DNA of 64,000 nt. Source: Sorex araneus. Taxonomy: Eukaryota; Chordata; Mammalia; Eulipotyphla; Soricidae. The stretch spans positions 27,617,892 through 27,681,891 of the forward strand of contig NC_073311.1 in the NCBI RefSeq assembly GCF_027595985.1, written 5' to 3'. The notes under the pieces are model-generated. The model made no database searches and had not been told where the DNA came from. It saw only the letters and a list, made by a program, of their open reading frames with translations. Each line of letters begins with the position of its first letter. The stretch's first letter is position 1. Shown one piece after another: positions 22,328-32,990 of this stretch. A program made the position numbers and the translations under genes.

Positions 22328-22472
22328 CAGCCCAGAAAGGTAGATCAATGGTGGGCTGAGTTTGTGTTTCACATTTGGGTTCAGTTTGATCCCTGGAACC
22401 GCAGAGTCCCACAGGTCTGCAGGGGATATTCCTGAGCACAGAGTTAGCAGCTCCTGAGCACCACTGGGCATG
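22328..22472 (+). repeat. Diverged SINE-A
   Basis: cagcccagaaaggtagatca head, gggttcagtttgatccctgg B-box region, ggggatattcctgagcacag and ctcctgagcaccactggg body. The tail has become the adjoining GGAA array. Confidence 0.75.
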
Positions 22473-22618
22473 GGGAAGGAAGGAAGGAAGGAAGGAAGGA
22501 AGGAAGGAAGGAAGGAAGGAAGGAAGGAAGGAAGGAAGGAAGGAAGGAAGGAAGGAAGGAAGGAAGGAAGGAAGGAAGGGAGGGAGGGGAGGGAGAGAGG
22601 GAGGGGAGGGAGAGAGGG
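22473..22618. repeat. (GGAA)n then GGGA/GAGG purine microsatellite
   Basis: About 26 ggaa units, then imperfect gggagggg and gagagggagg units. It starts exactly where the SINE-A A-rich tail would lie, so it probably grew from that tail. Purine-only strand. Confidence 0.97.
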
Positions 22619-22644
22619 ACGAGAGACAGAGAGAGAAATAAGTT

Positions 22645-22684
22645 ATGTTGTTTTGGGGGTCACATCCAACAGTGTTCAGAGGTT
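22645..22684 (-). repeat. SINE-A, left part (host of nested SINE-B)
   Basis: gttttgggggtcacatccaac then agtgttcagaggtt is the 3' end of a minus-strand SINE-A. It resumes at 22916 after the nested insertion. ttcagaggtt (22675-22684) is the target copy. Confidence 0.9.
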
Positions 22685-22915
22685 CACTGTCACTGTCATC
22701 CCGTTGCTCATCGAGTGGTTCGAGCGGGCACCAGTAACGTCTCTCATTGTGAGATTTATTGTTACTGTTTCTGGCATATCCAATACACCACGGGTAGCTT
22801 GCCAGGCTGATACTCTCGGTAGCTTGCCGGACTCTCCGAGAGGGGTGGAGGAATCGAACTTGGGTCGGCCACATGAAAAGCAAATGCCCTACCACTGTGC
22901 TATCGCTCCAGCCCT
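22685..22915 (-). repeat. SINE-B, minus strand, nested inside SINE-A
   Basis: cactgtcactgtcatcccgttgc through ctatcgctccagccct is a full reverse-complement SINE-B. It is bounded by ttcagaggtt at 22675-22684 and 22916-22925. The gacagt end abuts the target directly, with no A tail. Confidence 0.96.
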
Positions 22916-23055
22916 TTCAGAGGTTACTTCTGGCTATACATTCAGGAATTACTCTTGCTGGTATTCAATGGGCCATATGAGATGCTGAGGATAGAACCTG
23001 GGTCGGCTGCATACAAGGAAAACACCCTACCCACTGTACTATCTCTCCAACCCCA
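22916..23055 (-). repeat. SINE-A, right part (host of nested SINE-B)
   Basis: ttcagaggttacttctggct to gtactatctctccaacccc continues the host SINE-A interrupted at 22684. Confidence 0.92.
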
Positions 23056-23171
23056 AAATATATATTTTTGATAATGTTGCAGGCTGTGTCTGAATTCTAT
23101 TTCTATAATCTGGCCATTATTCTTTTGTACATTCGGTCTGTCAGTGTCCATGAAAAATAATGTGACTATAT

Positions 23172-23339
23172 TATTTTTTGTTTGTCTGTGTAACACACCC
23201 AGCAATGCTCAGTGCTTATTCCTGACTGTGCTCAGTCACTCCGGATGGGACTGAGGGACCATATTGGATGCCAGAGATAGAACCCTGTTTATCTTCATGT
23301 AAGGCAAACTCCTACACACTGAACTATCTCTTTGGCCCC
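23172..23339 (-). repeat. Diverged SINE-A, minus strand
   Basis: gtaacacacccagcaatgctcag, ggaccatattggatgccagag and actatctctttggcccc preserve the order. More diverged than its left neighbour. Confidence 0.8.
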
Positions 23340-23700
23340 ACGTTGTGTCATTTTTTAAACATTAACTGGGTATTTTTAGATTAATGCAATTACTTTATTT
23401 TTAGAGTAATTAAACTTGAATTTATCTCGCTTTATAGTCCCATTAGCTATAAAGTTATATAAGCTGTTCAATTCTTAATAGGTTTACTTCAAAGAAAAAG
23501 AACAAAAATCTGCTTAAGTCAAATTTTCTAAAATCATTGATGACAGTAGAAGATGTTCCTTTGAATTTTCTACTGCTATTTAAGACCAAAAAAAGGAATT
23601 AAAAAGTAGGATTAACTATATAAATTGAAGCATTAAATCTATGTGTTAATTGTTTGATCAAGTGGTGTCTTAAAAGTAATGTTTCCAAATGTGTTTCCTA
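23340..23700. other. Unique sequence, no feature seen
   Basis: AT-rich DNA with no recognised element. Confidence 0.5.
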
Positions 23701-23704
23701 TATA

Positions 23705-23855
23705 TTCTGAGCCACACCCAGCAGTACTTAAGGCTTACTATTGGCTCTCTGCTCAAAGATCACTGCTGGTGTGTCTTGGGTTGACAAGGGATATTAATTG
23801 TGTTGACCACAGGCAAATCAAGTGCTCTACTAGCTATACTATTGTTCCAGCCCAG
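23705..23855 (-). repeat. Diverged SINE-A, minus strand
   Basis: gagccacacccagcagtac, ggctctctgctcaaagatcac and tatactattgttccagccca match minus-strand SINE-A with several indels. Confidence 0.7.
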
Positions 23856-23889
23856 CCTTTTTTCCTTTTTGTACCAAATTTCATATTTT

Positions 23890-24045
23890 GGAAGATTGGT
23901 CTGGAAGATAGTGTTCAAGGATTGAAGGTGGGAAGGCCTGGTTCAATCCTCAGCATCATATGATCATCGGAGCATTACCAGGAGCTATTCCTGAACAAGA
24001 CAGTGGAAACAAACCCAGCTCACTGCTATGTAAGGCCCCCAAACA
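23890..24045 (+). repeat. Diverged SINE-A
   Basis: ggtctggaagatagtgttcaagg head, ctggttcaatcctcagcatc B-box region, gagcattaccaggagctattcctg body. It lies head to head with the preceding minus-strand copy. Confidence 0.7.
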
Positions 24046-24137
24046 AGGGAACAAACACATTTGGATGATTTCACTGGTAAAGTTCCAGAAGATAAAAGAT
24101 CAAAAGATTTAAGTCAAACACAGTAGACTAATTTTTC

Positions 24138-24449
<312 letters not shown>

Positions 24450-24459
24450 CTAATTTTTC

Positions 24460-24820
24460 AAATATATCATTTCTAGAAAATAAAGGAGAATGAATATGCT
24501 CAAGAATCAAGTCAGTCAAATAGAATTGTTTTTATTTCTGGATCATTTCAGATTCCTCAAAGCTAAGTTCCAATAAAAATTTGCAGTTGAATACTAAGTG
24601 TCAATAAGTTGGATGGCCTCAACACCCCAAAATGTATTTTTTCTCAGTTCTAAATCTAGAAATGTGAAATCACATTCTATGCAAAGGCATGTTCTCTACA
24701 GCATGGTTAGGAAACTTTTTTCTTTATGGGCAGGGTCATTTGTATATTTGTAGCATCACTCATAGCCCATAGAAAATTATCAGTTAAAAAACTAGCCTGC
24801 TGAAGCTAAAGACATATTAT
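24460..24820. other. Unique sequence, no feature seen
   Basis: No recognised element. Confidence 0.5.
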
Positions 24821-24975
24821 AGGGGCTAAATATTTAGAGGGACTTGTATGCGGTTGATGCTGGTTGAATCCCTGGCAGTAAATATGGTCCCCTAAGTACC
24901 ACCAGGAATGATTCCTGATCACAGAATCAGAAGTAAGCTATGAGCATTGCTAGGTGTGGTTTTATGATCTGAAGA
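24821..24975 (+). repeat. Diverged SINE-A
   Basis: aggggctaaatatttagagg head, ggttgaatccctggcag B box, atatggtcccctaagtacc and gattcctgatcacag body. Old copy without a clear tail. Confidence 0.75.
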
Positions 24976-25170
24976 AGAAAACAGATGTTAGCCTATTTGA
25001 TCAAGCTCTGGTTTAGTATGCTGTGGTTGCCTTGATAGGGCTAGACCTAATGCCTTAATGGATAAGGTCCATAGGTAGGATGTTCACTATTCCTACTATT
25101 AAGGATGTAGGAAAATAAAACATATATCCTTACTTATTTTAGGTCTGATGTTTTAGGAAATCTTTGCATA

Positions 25171-25344
25171 CCTTTTTTTTTCTTTGGGTCACACTTGACA
25201 ATGCACAAGGGTTATTCCTGGTTTATGCACTCAGGAATTACTCCTGGTGGTGCTTGGGAGACCCTATATGATGCTGGGAGTTGAATCCCGGTTGGCCTAA
25301 TGCAAGGCAAACCACTCTACCCTCTGTGCTATCGCTCCAGTCCC
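25171..25344 (-). repeat. SINE-A, minus strand
   Basis: tttctttgggtcacacttgac to gctatcgctccagtccc. Flanks gcatacctttt and gcactccttttc suggest an eroded target duplication. Confidence 0.92.
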
Positions 25345-25345
25345 T

Positions 25346-26025
25346 GCACTCCTTTTCTTAAGGCAAGACACTATAATTCCAATTTACTTAAATCTTCTTT
25401 CCCCATATGTTTCTGTATATGTCTTTGTTGAAAATTTCCCTCTTGTTATAAATAAGTAATCCAAGTCCTTGGATTTGGTTTTACATGAGCTGAGTATGAT
25501 TTCATCTTGATTATGTCTGTGAAGATCTAACAATTATTTATATGTTAATAGAAAAATAATTCTCAGAAAGTTATTTATAAGTCTAGTAACTAAGTGTATT
25601 GTTCCTAGATCAATCCAGAGGAAGCACAGGAAATGGATGAGCTGCTGAAACTTCATTTGAGACTGATGTCAGCATATACTTGGAAATGCATCACAATCAC
25701 AAGAGCAAGTCTTTTGAGCCAAAAAATCCCCACCTGCCTTTTTGCCCAAGCCATTTCAGAGCATAGATTATGTTGCTTGTAACAGAGACAATGCTAATTT
25801 TATAAAAATATATTGACAATAAGTTGGTTCTATAGAGAGAAATAAAATTGGATGTCTGGAAACCTGAGCATCCAACTTTATTAATATTAGTATTATGCAG
25901 CAGTCTATAATTTACACGTTGTAAATATTTGCCTTAAATCAATAGTTTTCTTAAGGATTCTGCAGTTTTCAGTTTAACCTTGCCCTAAGCAAAGAAGAAT
26001 ATTTCTAGGGTTCGAAATTTTTTTC
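25346..26025. other. Unique sequence, no feature seen
   Basis: No recognised repeat and no coding frame. A mixed-composition segment near 25610-25760 has no family I know. Confidence 0.5.
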
Positions 26026-26029
26026 TATC

Positions 26030-26500
26030 ACTGGCAAAGCCAACAAAATACAAAATAAACAAATGGGACTGTATTAAAGAGCTTCTGCATGGAAAAAAAA
26101 AACTAACAGGACCTAAAACTAAGAAACATCCAACTGAATGTGAAAAGTATTTGCATTCAACATATCAGATAAAGGTTTGATATCCAGGATATACAAAAAT
26201 GTTCAGCATAACTTATCATCAGAGAAATACAAATCAAAATGACAATGATATACCATCTCACACCACTGAGATTGGCTCATAACAAAAATTTTTATGTTGG
26301 TTGATATGTGGTAAAAAAGAAACCCTAATCCACTACTGGTGAAAATATTGTCTGGTAAAACCCCTCTGAAAAATACAATGGAGAGTTCTTAGAATCAAAC
26401 TGTTAGCTACAAGATCCAGCAATCCTACTTTTGGGCATTTATCCTCAGGATATAAAAATACACTCTCAAAAGACATATGCCATCTTTTTGAATACAAAAT
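26030..26500 (+). mobile_element. LINE-1 ORF2 C-terminal part, 5'-truncated, left piece
   Basis: caaatgggactgtattaaagagcttctgca, agagaaatacaaatcaaaatgacaatg, taccatctcacaccactgag and gatccagcaatcctacttttggg are hallmark sequences of the ORF2 3' portion. Stops and indels make it a dead copy. It resumes at 26690 after a SINE-A. Confidence 0.9.
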
Positions 26501-26504
26501 TAAT

Positions 26505-26688
26505 CCAGATGCCTGAGTGGTAGCACAGAGGGTAGGTGTTTGCCTTGTATAAGGCTGACGCAGGTTCGATCCCAGGCATTTATAGTCCCTCAAGCACTGC
26601 CAGTAGTGGTTCCTGAGTGCAGAGCCAGGAAGGAGTAACCTCTGAGTATCACCAGATATGACCAAAAACAAACAAACAAACAAAAACC
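26505..26688 (+). repeat. SINE-A nested in LINE-1
   Basis: gcctgagtggtagcacagag head, gcaggttcgatcccaggc B box, end accaaaaacaaacaaacaaac. gaatacaa is present on both sides within the LINE-1 sequence, a partial target duplication. Confidence 0.9.
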
Positions 26689-26689
26689 G

Positions 26690-27425
26690 AAAATGAATAC
26701 AATGAATACAGAAGGACCAGTATTCATTGCTGCACTCAGTATAGTAGTTAAGATATTGAATCAACCTAAGTGTCAAATGACAGATGAATGGATTAAGAAG
26801 ATGTGATATATATATATATTTATATATATATATATACACAATGGAATACTATGTAGCTGCAAAGAATTATGAAATCATGCAATTTGCTGCAACGTGGTTT
26901 GAATTGGAAGATATCATGTTGGGTTAGGTAAGCCAGAGAAAGAAAGGCAAACACATAACGATATCATCACTTACCTGTAGAAAATAGAATACTGGATTGA
27001 TAAATGTATTTTCGTAAAAGGGAATTGCCTACATTACCCTTACACCCAGTGATTTTGAGAGGAGACAGATAGAGAAGGAAAAAAATAAAGGCAGGAACAA
27101 AAGAAAGAGAAACAATGGGTGAACAGTCAGCGGGACTGCAGTCATATTAGTGATATGAGTGAGGAGTATAGCGATATATCCAAAATATAGATTCAACAAA
27201 ACTGAGAACTGAGAACATGAGAACATGTAACCTAAGCAGCAACAACTGAAATTTTGTTATGTGTCAATCAAGCTGTCAGGTGGGGGTGGAGTGGAGGTTT
27301 AGGTCCAGAGGGAATTTGGTTACACTGTACACTGGTAGAAGGAAATTAACACTGGTAGGGGATTGGTTTTGAATTATTGTATGCCTAAAATTCAACTATC
27401 AACAACTTTGTAAATTATGACTCTT
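26690..27425 (+). mobile_element. LINE-1 3' end, right piece
   Basis: gaatggattaagaagatgtg, a (TA)n run at 26808-26836, then acaatggaatactatgtagctgc and ttgctgcaacgtggtttgaattgg are the end of ORF2. Downstream, cactgtacactggtagaagg and gaattattgtatgcctaaaattc fit an old 3' UTR. A T/A-rich tail follows near 27425. Confidence 0.87.
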
Positions 27426-27679
27426 TAAAAAATATTTACTTCTTCCATTTTTCTAATCTTTGCTCTTTGAGAATGTAATTGTTCTTCATAACTTTGTTTC
27501 TTTATTTTTTTCCATATTTTTCTCCCTTATTTTTATAGAAGTTAGCCATTAAGCAATAAATTACTTTAAGAGTATATTGGGGATTGTATATGGTATAATG
27601 TTAGCTTATTAAGACAACCATGCGAAATATGTTTCTTCCCAATTCTGGAGAACAGGAATCAAAGATGAAAGGTGATTTT

Positions 27680-27926
27680 AACTTCTGAAATCTCACTCAG
27701 TGGGTAAAACATTTGCCTTGCACGAGGCCGACCCGAGTTTGATTTCTCTGTCCCTCTCAGAGAGCCCGGCAAGCTACCAAGAGTATCCCACCCACATGGC
27801 AGAGCCTGGCAAGCTCCCCATGGCATATTCGATACGCCAAAAACAGTAACAAGTCTCACAATGGAGACTTTACTGGTGCCCACTTGAGCAAATTGATGAA
27901 CAATGGGACGAAAGTGCTACAGTGTA
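27680..27926 (+). repeat. SINE-B, plus strand
   Basis: Head partly decayed (aaatctcactcagtgggtaa), then ccgacccgagtttgatttctctgtccc, cagagagcccggcaagc and acgccaaaaacagtaac. It ends gggacgaaagtgctacagtg, followed by a TATG/TA run (27930-27973). Confidence 0.9.
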
Positions 27927-27975
27927 ATATACATATGTGTGTGTATATATACATATACACATATATATATATATT

Positions 27976-29200
27976 CAGCTCCACCCTTATACATAGAAAG
28001 CAAAAAATCTGAGAATACGATCCTCAGATAAATACCAGTCAACAAATATTATTTAATTACTACCACTGATTATGTCAGCCATATTCATTTGTAAATTAGG
28101 CAACCAAATTGTTTTTAATAATATTATGCATGTTTAAATGCTGCATGATATTTCATAAGCCATATCACATTACAAATATCAAAGTCATGTGTTTGGACTA
28201 AATTATGAATGCATGGCCTCATATTTTCCCAGACTAGTAAGTTATCAACTTTATCTAATAAAATGGCCCAATAGGTTATTTCCTCTTCTGATATAACTCA
28301 TCATACAAATATCTAAGGTAATATATGCATAGTTTTCTACTTCCTTGTTCTTTTGCTTTATTTTACTTCCTGTGTAACAGGACATTATCTCATAGGGTAT
28401 TTCCCTTAACTTTATGATCTCCTTTACAATGTACTCTCATTTGAACTTCCCTTCTAGAGCTCTCTTTTCAAAATCTGCTTGCTGCTTTTAATTCATAGTC
28501 TTTTCCTCAAGGGAGGAAATTCTCTTGGCTCCTACTCATTCAAGTTCCTGCCAATAAAACACTACAGTAAATTCTGGGTCACAGTGGTACAAAAGTGTGG
28601 GGAATCTCAGTAGCTGTCTGAAAATGTGCCTGAGATCAATTCTGTGACTCATTTCCTGTTCAGCCCACATCAGCCTGTTATTTGCCTGACTGATAAATCA
28701 CGCTGTGCTGAGGACAGTATTTTAGAGGTTTCCATAGGAAAACTAAACCATGTGTCTGAAGACTAAAAGTCTTTCCCAAATATCTCAATCCATTATAAAA
28801 AGAACAATAAAAGATAAATAATTAAGAAGGTAAAAATTACTCAGAATTTTTTTTCCCCAAAGATTATCACAACACTCAGGTGTTATTCTCTTTTTGTACT
28901 CTTCTACTCACTGCGTGGCAAATGCTATGCCTCAGTTCCCTCAAATGAGATAGAATATTCCTCAAAGACTATATCAAAAATAGTCAATAATGAAAATGAA
29001 CATGCATACACAATAGTGCATTGAAATTGAATGTTCTTTTCTATACATTAATGAAGATAATAACTATATTATCTTATAGTTAATAAGTTAAAATATAAAA
29101 TAAAAATAAGTTAAAAATATAAAATAACTATATTATTATAATATAAAATAATAATAACTATAAACATATAGTTATTATTCTCTGCTAGAGTTTCCACCTT
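27976..29200. other. Unique sequence with AT tract
   Basis: No recognised repeat until an ataaaataa/tatagttat tract at 29041-29180. The mixed-composition part (28380-28740) has no coding frame I would call. Confidence 0.5.
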
Positions 29201-29204
29201 GGAG

Positions 29205-29384
29205 AGGATCACAGATTTATCTGGAACACATGTGTTGTCTATATGCAGGAGACCTGAATTCATTCCCTGACATCACATGATCCTCCAAGCACCACTGGCA
29301 GTGACACCAAGCACTGAGCTGGGAGTAGATTCTGAGTACTACCAGCACTACACGCTTTGCAAAAAATAAAAAACAAACAGACAA
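29205..29384 (+). repeat. Diverged SINE-A
   Basis: gacctgaattcattccctgac B-box region, catgatcctccaagcaccac and tagattctgagtactacc body, then an A-rich tail. The head is weak. Confidence 0.65.
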
Positions 29385-29743
29385 AGTTCTGACCATACAG
29401 AATATCCAAAAGAATTGCAGTCCTTATAGCCAAAATCTATCAGAGGCAATTTCACTCTAAAGGAAAATTAGTGAATTAAGCCAAAAAATAGGAGAGCTTG
29501 AAGGAAACTGTTTATCAGAAATATTCTATTTTATAATTGAAATAAAATGTGTAACCCTCCCTTCCTTTTTAAAAAAGCATTTATTTATTTATTTAATTGC
29601 TACAGTGTCCTAAGTTCTCAAGCTTTGGTTTGGGCCCTACACACACTTGGTTTTGTCAAACATTTTGTCCTGGTAACGGGGATTCTCATTAGCAGAGCTG
29701 CTAAGATCAGCATGAGGGGAAGTGCTGGGGTTACAGGCTAAAC
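29385..29743. other. Unique sequence, no feature seen
   Basis: No recognised element. A short tttatttatttattt run occurs near 29580. Confidence 0.5.
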
Positions 29744-29754
29744 TGTGCTATTCA

Positions 29755-29914
29755 GGGGGCTGGAGTGATAGCACAGCCGGTAGGGCATCTGCCTTGCACA
29801 CGGCTGACCTGGGTTCGATTCCCAGCATCCTATATGGTCCCGAGCACTGCCAGGAGTGATTCCTGTGCATTGCCGGATATGACCCAAAAAGAAAAAAAAA
29901 AACAAACAATCAAG
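29755..29914 (+). repeat. SINE-A with internal deletion, 11-bp TSD
   Basis: Near-consensus head and B box (gggttcgattcccagcatcc). attcctg joins straight to tgcattgccgg, dropping the segment from agtgcag to acccc between two short cctg repeats. tgtgctattca flanks it at 29744-29754 and 29915-29925. Confidence 0.95.
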
Positions 29915-30069
29915 TGTGCTATTCAAGTAGCATTGAACTTTTCCCAGGTTTTGGAAATGTAAGAAATTCCTCTCTCTAAAATTTGTTATCATTCCTGCCA
30001 TTTTCACTTCTGTTTATACTTCATAATAAATCTTTGAGTGGAAACTAACAATGCAATGTTATATATTGT

Positions 30070-30423
30070 GCATAGTGATATATGAAGACTCGGAACCCTA
30101 CAGCTGCCTGAGAGGGGGCTACTGGGCGCCTGGACTGAGTCTGACCTGAATCTCAGGGCGCCTCGTGGTGCACTGAAGTTGAAGGACCTAACGACGTGGG
30201 TCAGCACTCAGCTTTGGTCTCATTTGCTTTCAGTTTCTTTCATTCTGGCTAAACTGAAACTTGTCTTTAATGAATCTGGGAAAGGCATTATTGCCGTTGA
30301 CGAGGAGAGTGGGAAAGGTTTAGACGGCCAGGTCGGCAGGCTGTCGGGGTGACCAAAACCAGAGAGGGACAAGGGTGGAAGGTCTTGTAAAAAGGAGACT
30401 TTCAAGAGAGGAAAGGGAGGAAT
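30070..30423. other. CpG-bearing GC-richer patch, unidentified
   Basis: Unlike its surroundings, this stretch has many CpGs: actcggaaccc, gggcgcctgg, agggcgcctcgtgg, aacgacgtgg, tgccgttgacgagg, gacggccaggtcggc, gtcggggtgacc. I see no clear open frame or known repeat. It could be a young retroelement fragment or a small regulatory patch. Confidence 0.35.
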
Positions 30424-30442
30424 AAGTTTAGATTTTGGGGGA

Positions 30443-30620
30443 GGGGGGCTGGAGTAATAGTACAGCGGGTAGGGCATTTGCCTTGCACACGGTTGACCCG
30501 GGTTCAATTCTCAGCATCCCATATGGTTCTCTGAGCACCGCCAGGGGTGATTCCTGAATGCAGAGCCAGGAGTAACCCCTGTGCATTGCCAGGTGTGACA
30601 CAAAAAGAAAAAAAAGAAAG
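30443..30620 (+). repeat. SINE-A, plus strand, 13-bp TSD
   Basis: ggggctggagtaatagtaca head, gggttcaattctcagcatcc, tail cacaaaaagaaaaaaaagaaag. aagtttagatttt lies before (30424-30436) and after (30621-30633). Confidence 0.95.
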
Positions 30621-30633
30621 AAGTTTAGATTTT

Positions 30634-31020
30634 TTTTATTATTATTATTATTTGTGTTAATTTATTCATTTGTTAAAAATATAGACTAATGGCCCGGTGC
30701 TCAAACATCTTTGTGATTATGTGTTGGCTTCCATAAAACAACTAGCTGTAAGAAACTCTTCAAGAGACAGAAGTAAAAAGGGTTGCAGAAATGACAAGAC
30801 AATGCCATGACAGACATATTTCCCTCTTAATTGATACTTGCTAAGAAATGGAATTTGTCATGTGTAGGATAACATTTGTTTGTCCTTTCTCCCTTGCCAC
30901 AGATAGCTTAGGTTTATTGGGTTACACCCATCACAGTGCTCCCAAAGCATTCCCATTCCTCTGTGTTTGTCTTTAACTTCTCTGGGCTCTCTCTGCTTCC
31001 CCTATCTTTAATCACCTATA
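30634..31020. other. Unique sequence, no feature seen
   Basis: An attattattatt run near 30640, otherwise unrecognised. Confidence 0.5.
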
Positions 31021-31237
31021 TCCCCAGAGCCTGGCAAGCTACCCGTGGTGTTTCAATATGCCAAAAACAGTAACAATAACAGGTCTCATTCCCCTGATAC
31101 TAAAAGGGCCTCCAATCGTTGGGAAAGACGGTTAAGGAGAGGCTGCTAAAATCTCAGGGATGGAACGAATGGAGACATTACTGGTGCCCACTGGAGTTAA
31201 TCGATGAACAACAAGATGACAGTGACACAGTGATACA
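31021..31237 (+). repeat. Long-B element, headless
   Basis: Starts within the SINE-B body (ccagagcctggcaagctacc) and lacks the tRNA head. After acagtaacaataac it carries an extra module of about 75 bp (ggtctcattcccctgatac, gggcctccaatcgttggg, aggctgctaaaatctcaggg). It then rejoins the SINE-B body at tggagacattactggtgccc and ends gatgacagtgacacagtg. Confidence 0.88.
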
Positions 31238-31350
31238 TAAAAATAATTAACAAGTTTTTACCTATGAGCAGAATTTTATGCCACAGTTCTTTCAGATGTT
31301 TAAAGGATTATATAATCTGACCAAGATTTTTTTGGAGAATTTAATTCATA

Positions 31351-31601
31351 TGGGCTGAAGCGATAGAGCAGTGGGTAGGACATTTGCCTTGCACGAGGCC
31401 GACCTGGGTTCGATTCCTCTGCTTCTCTCAGAGAGCTCGGCAAGCTACCAAGAATATCTCGCCTGCAGGGCAGAGCCTGGCAAGCTCCCCGAGGCCGCAT
31501 ATTTGATATGCCAAAAATAGTAACAAGTCTCTCAATGGAGAAGTTATTGGTGCACGCTCGGGCAAATCGATGAACAATGGGATGACAGTGACAGTGACAG
31601 T
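31351..31601 (+). repeat. SINE-B, plus strand
   Basis: tgggctgaagcgatagagca head, gggttcgattcctctgcttc, agagctcggcaagctacc, tgccaaaaatagtaac, end gatgacagtgacagtgacag. No A tail. Confidence 0.94.
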
Positions 31602-32560
31602 TGATTTATATACTCCTGGAAGACCAAGATGCTTAATATTAACTACTAGGTTTTGTTCTAATTATTGTGATTTGTTTTACTTTTAGAATTAACATTTAAC
31701 ATTTATCTTTAACATTCACAAAAATATAATAATATAAAAGGAAGGGACATCCCATATTTCAAAATTAAGAATTGATAGCACATTGTAACTTTATAATTGT
31801 ACAATTATATAATTACTTAAGACATGATAAGGTTGTACTGAATTAAAGTGTGCATATTATTTCACTGATTTATATAACCTGGAATCCTTCCTTTTTATAC
31901 AAGCACAATGTTTGTACATTCCTACAAAATAATGTTTATAAAATAGTTGAGAAGTCTATAGTGGTCTTGGTTCCCAAGAAGATATAATTTTAAACATTTT
32001 CAGGTTGACAATGAACAATTTTTAATAGAGTACATGGTATTCACTGAAAATCTATTTTTCAGGAACAAAAATTAATGCATGAAGTAGAAGGTTTAAGAAA
32101 ATATGCTTGAAAGAAAAGTAGAAGAATTTTGTTAGTGCCAACTGTCAATTTTAGTATATTCTCTCCATTCTGTCTTCCATCCTTAGAAAATTTTATAGCC
32201 TTATTCTTTCCTTAAACCTAAACTGCTTCTTACTTCTTATTCTTTGCTGATTCCCACTTACATCTAGAAAATGGAAACACAGAGGAGGTATTTGATATTT
32301 TAGCTTCTGCTACCTTTCAACGGTTCTATATGTTCTAGTTCCTCACACCATAAAAGGACAAAGGAAAGTCCAGTGCTCTTACCAAAAAACATTTTCTCTC
32401 TTGTTCATGAATGATAATTCTCACATTACTGAGGCCATTTCTCCTATTCTCTTCTATTATCAGTTTCTCACTATTTTCTGAATCATTCCATCCAAGCACA
32501 GATATGCTATATTATATTTCATCATAAAAAGGCATAATTTATTTTAATGAAATTCCAATC
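31602..32560. other. Unique sequence, no firm feature
   Basis: AT-rich DNA without a recognised repeat. Confidence 0.5.
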
Positions 32561-32800
32561 CATATTACTTTTCTCCTAGCCAGCTACCTCATTTTTTTTA
32601 TAGCAAAACTCTTTGAAGGTAAGGTCCTCTCTTCATTCTGCTTCTATTATTTTTATTTCCTTCTTAAACTTACTGAAATCAGATCTTCATCCCCTTGATT
32701 ACTTGAAACAATGTTTTACACTACCCAACGCATTTATTTATTCAAGTATTTATTCAAGGAAAATGTTGAGTACTTCTATGTGATGTCCTTTCAAAATAAT
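32560..32800 (+). repeat. Possible ancient repeat remnants (unnamed, then MIR-like)
   Basis: tagcaaaactctttgaagg and cctctcttcattctgcttc resemble an old placental repeat also suspected at 10720-11220. tttattcaagtatttattcaagg then gagtacttctatgtg resembles the 'atttattgagcacctactatgtg' part of MIR. Both calls are weak. Confidence 0.35.
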
Positions 32801-32806
32801 GAAGTG

Positions 32807-32990
32807 AGGGGCTGGAACGGGTAGGGCGTTTGCCTTGCACGCGGCCGACCCAGGTTCGATTCCCAGCATACCAGATGGTCCCCTGAGCACCGCCAGGAGT
32901 AATTCCTGAGTGCAGAGCCAGGAGTAACCCCTGTGCATTGCCAGGTGTGACCCAAAAAGCAAACAAAAATAATGATAAAAAAATAATAAT
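32807..32990 (+). repeat. SINE-A missing part of the A box
   Basis: aggggctggaacgggtagggcg lacks the 'atagcacagc' segment of the head, so the internal promoter's A-box region is cut. The B box (aggttcgattcc), body and A-rich tail are near consensus. Flanks aataatgaagtga and aatgatgtagtga suggest a target duplication. Confidence 0.93.

Noticed and set aside
22299-22895. 198-codon minus-strand open frame
   Set aside because: It is made of the GGAA microsatellite (repeating SFLP) flanked by SINE sequence; no domain and no gene structure.
26333-26839. 168-codon minus-strand open frame
   Set aside because: It is antisense to a LINE-1 with a nested SINE; its start lies in a TA repeat.
30220-30360. 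Possible processed pseudogene (plus-strand reading with GKGIIAVDEESGKG)
   Set aside because: The peptide looks protein-like but frames break on both sides and I could not assign a family; kept only as a CpG-bearing patch.
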